55,799 bases of DNA from Thalassotalea sp. (GTDB lineage: Bacteria; Pseudomonadota; Gammaproteobacteria; Enterobacterales; Alteromonadaceae), in NCBI GenBank assembly GCA_022448425.1, contig JAKVCY010000126.1, forward strand, positions 1 through 55,799, read 5' to 3'. Both the position numbers and the translations under genes were made by a program. Of this stretch, positions 54,523-55,799 are shown one piece after another; position 1 is the stretch's first letter, and each line of letters starts with the position of its first letter. The notes under the pieces were generated by a model. That model was not told where the DNA came from and ran no database searches. It worked only from the letters and a program-made list of their open reading frames with translations.

Positions 54523-55392
54523 ATGTACGTAAAATTTTGGCTGCTCAGTGTCCTTGCAGTACTTTCGATGATGCCAGCAGGGCATATGATAGTGATGCTA
54601 TTGAGGGAGATTGAAGACACGAGTATCTGGATAACCACACACATGGTAATTGGATTGCTTGGGGTTATGTTAATTCATTATGGAAATAGACGAGAGGAGA
54701 CACCAGCCTCTATTTTCGGCTTTTTGGGTGCACATTTAATCTTCATCGGCTTTTTTGAGCTTTCATTCGCTTTTATCGCCGATGTACTCAATATAGTGCC
54801 AGTAATGAATCCGAAAAATCAAGAAGTTCTGTTAGCTCCAAGCTTACAAGTAGTAGAGTTATCCGGCCTTATTTTATTGCCATTGATGCTTTTATTGAGC
54901 ATTAATCACCAAGTGCGTTGCAATATGATGGTGTGGATACGCCGCAGGCTAAAAATGAACATATCGTTTACAACGAATAATAAACAGCGCCCATATGCAA
55001 ATATAGCAGCTAATGAAACGCTTTTTATTATTTGGACTATCTATGTGATTAGCCTTCTTTGCCTAGATCCGCGAGTCCTTGGGCCAACACACTGGCTCTC
55101 AATGTCTATCTATAGCTTATTTATGATATGGCCACTCTATTTAATCTATCGAATCCGTCGATTTACTTCTAATGGCTATGTATTTCGGTACGCTATTCCT
55201 GTTGGTGTATTGCTTTGGTCATGGGTAGAAATGTTTTCATCAATGAATATTATTCACGAATATTATTTATACCCCTTAATGTATCCAATCGCTAATCTAG
55301 CAACATTGTTGTGCGCAGCAATACTCGTGACTTTTACACTACTGATAAACACTAAATACCCTCGGGTAAAAGTAAGGTTTAGAGACAACTAA
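54523..55392 (+). CDS. Multi-pass membrane protein of unknown function
   Basis: This 289-residue protein has about 7-8 hydrophobic helices and repeated His in or near them: AGHM, THMVIG, LIHYG and GAHLIF in the first half and NIIHEYYLYPLMYP near the end. A basic cytoplasmic loop (VWIRRRLKMNIS) lies in the middle. I recognise no family. The spaced His residues could bind haem or metal, and the gene sits between a haem-type receptor and a flavoprotein reductase, but this is inference. Confidence 0.7.
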   Translation: MYVKFWLLSVLAVLSMMPAGHMIVMLLREIEDTSIWITTHMVIGLLGVMLIHYGNRREETPASIFGFLGAHLIFIGFFELSFAFIADVLNIVPVMNPKNQEVLLAPSLQVVELSGLILLPLMLLLSINHQVRCNMMVWIRRRLKMNISFTTNNKQRPYANIAANETLFIIWTIYVISLLCLDPRVLGPTHWLSMSIYSLFMIWPLYLIYRIRRFTSNGYVFRYAIPVGVLLWSWVEMFSSMNIIHEYYLYPLMYPIANLATLLCAAILVTFTLLINTKYPRVKVRFRDN

Positions 55393-55551
55393 TCTCTAGC
55401 TCAACACTAAACTTAGCCATAGAAAACTATATAGAGAAGCTGAGGCATAGAGAGTTTTTTCACCAATAAAACATAACTATGCAGTATCGTATCTGCCTAG
55501 TGTGAAATTAATCAGACAGCATTAAGAATAAACTCGAAAGATCGACACATT

Positions 55552-55799
55552 CTAATACAGGTCAGTACGCAATTGGCCTGTGCTTATCATATTCTCATAC
55601 GCGCCTTGGCCAAATACTTCTGCTAGCACGGCACAAACGCTGTCTCCAAAACCTGATTGATTGCCGCAAATATAGATATACGCCCCAAGCTCATCGACCC
55701 AAGACAAAAGTTGCTGTCGCTCTCTTAAAATATGCTCACCAATATAGCTTCGGTTCTCATCCCGTGACCACGCTAAGTTTAATGCTGTGATCAGTTGTT
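55552..55799 (-). CDS. Flavoprotein reductase, C-terminal fragment (CysJ/FNR-like)
   Basis: This frame runs from the window edge to a TAG at 55552-55554 and encodes 82 residues. LNLAWSRDENRSYIGEHIL and GAYIYICGN match the C-terminal NADPH-binding part of ferredoxin-reductase/CysJ-type diflavin reductases (AxSRD, YVQ-like and YVCGD motifs). It ends TGQLRTDLY with a terminal aromatic residue, as in that family. In this iron locus it may be an NADPH-dependent flavoreductase working with the ApbE system. The start lies outside the window. Confidence 0.8.
   Translation of the reverse strand, partial: QLITALNLAWSRDENRSYIGEHILRERQQLLSWVDELGAYIYICGNQSGFGDSVCAVLAEVFGQGAYENMISTGQLRTDLY

Overview
The window looks like the chromosome of a marine gammaproteobacterium of the order Alteromonadales, most like Thalassotalea or Colwellia. 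This placement is an inference from gene content and protein style: a TorF-type porin, TPR-sulfotransferase and SapC proteins, a TonB2-type energy system with DUF3450, large TonB-dependent receptors, and moderate to low GC. No phage, insertion sequence, CRISPR array, tRNA or rRNA was recognised.

Layout. (1) 1-3190: housekeeping flank with the start of ftsY, divergent rsmD, a CPBP membrane protease, a DUF416 protein and a MarR regulator. (2) 3320-9114: choline to glycine betaine locus, betI-betB-betA followed by an unusually short BCCT-like transporter and a TorF porin, with a BetI-type operator palindrome. (3) 9511-16776: a TPR-sulfotransferase and a large TonB-dependent receptor, divergent from a full-length BetT-type transporter that is followed by a tiny secreted protein. 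(4) 16884-22689: a long coiled-coil protein, SapC, an EamA transporter with a second tiny secreted protein, and pgi. (5) 22932-40740: a large purine catabolic region. (6) 40828-44150: an AraC-HTH/HDOD regulator, an orphan PEP-CTERM protein and an NRAMP-fold transporter lacking the usual metal ligands. (7) 44327-55799: an iron locus with a TonB2-type complex, an EF-hand lipoprotein, an ApbE-DUF2271 protein, a haem-type TonB receptor, a membrane protein and the end of a flavoprotein reductase, with Fur-like boxes.

The purine region is the most complete system. GuaD, XdhABC, PuuD, UraH, UraD, PuuE, an allantoate-type amidohydrolase and PucG give a continuous route from guanine to glycine plus oxalurate. 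A neighbouring amidase-signature enzyme, a gamma-glutamyltransferase-fold protein that keeps its catalytic Thr, a TauE/SafE permease and an RraA-like protein are candidates for the oxalurate/oxamate end of the route.

Two sigma-54 promoter matches (24464-24479 and 31295-31310) head the two halves. Five TTGACC-N4-GGTCAA-type palindromes, resembling the RutR box, lie before the TetR gene and around both promoters; one overlaps the -24 element. NtrC-like enhancer half-sites sit about 90-125 bases upstream of the first promoter. This suggests nitrogen activation combined with ligand-sensitive repression by the local TetR protein.

In the iron locus, a perfect 7-1-7 Fur box precedes the haem-type receptor, and two weaker ones lie in the divergent control region between the TonB complex and the EF-hand/ApbE genes. 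This fits coordinated iron-starvation expression of outer-membrane transport and periplasmic flavin-dependent reduction.
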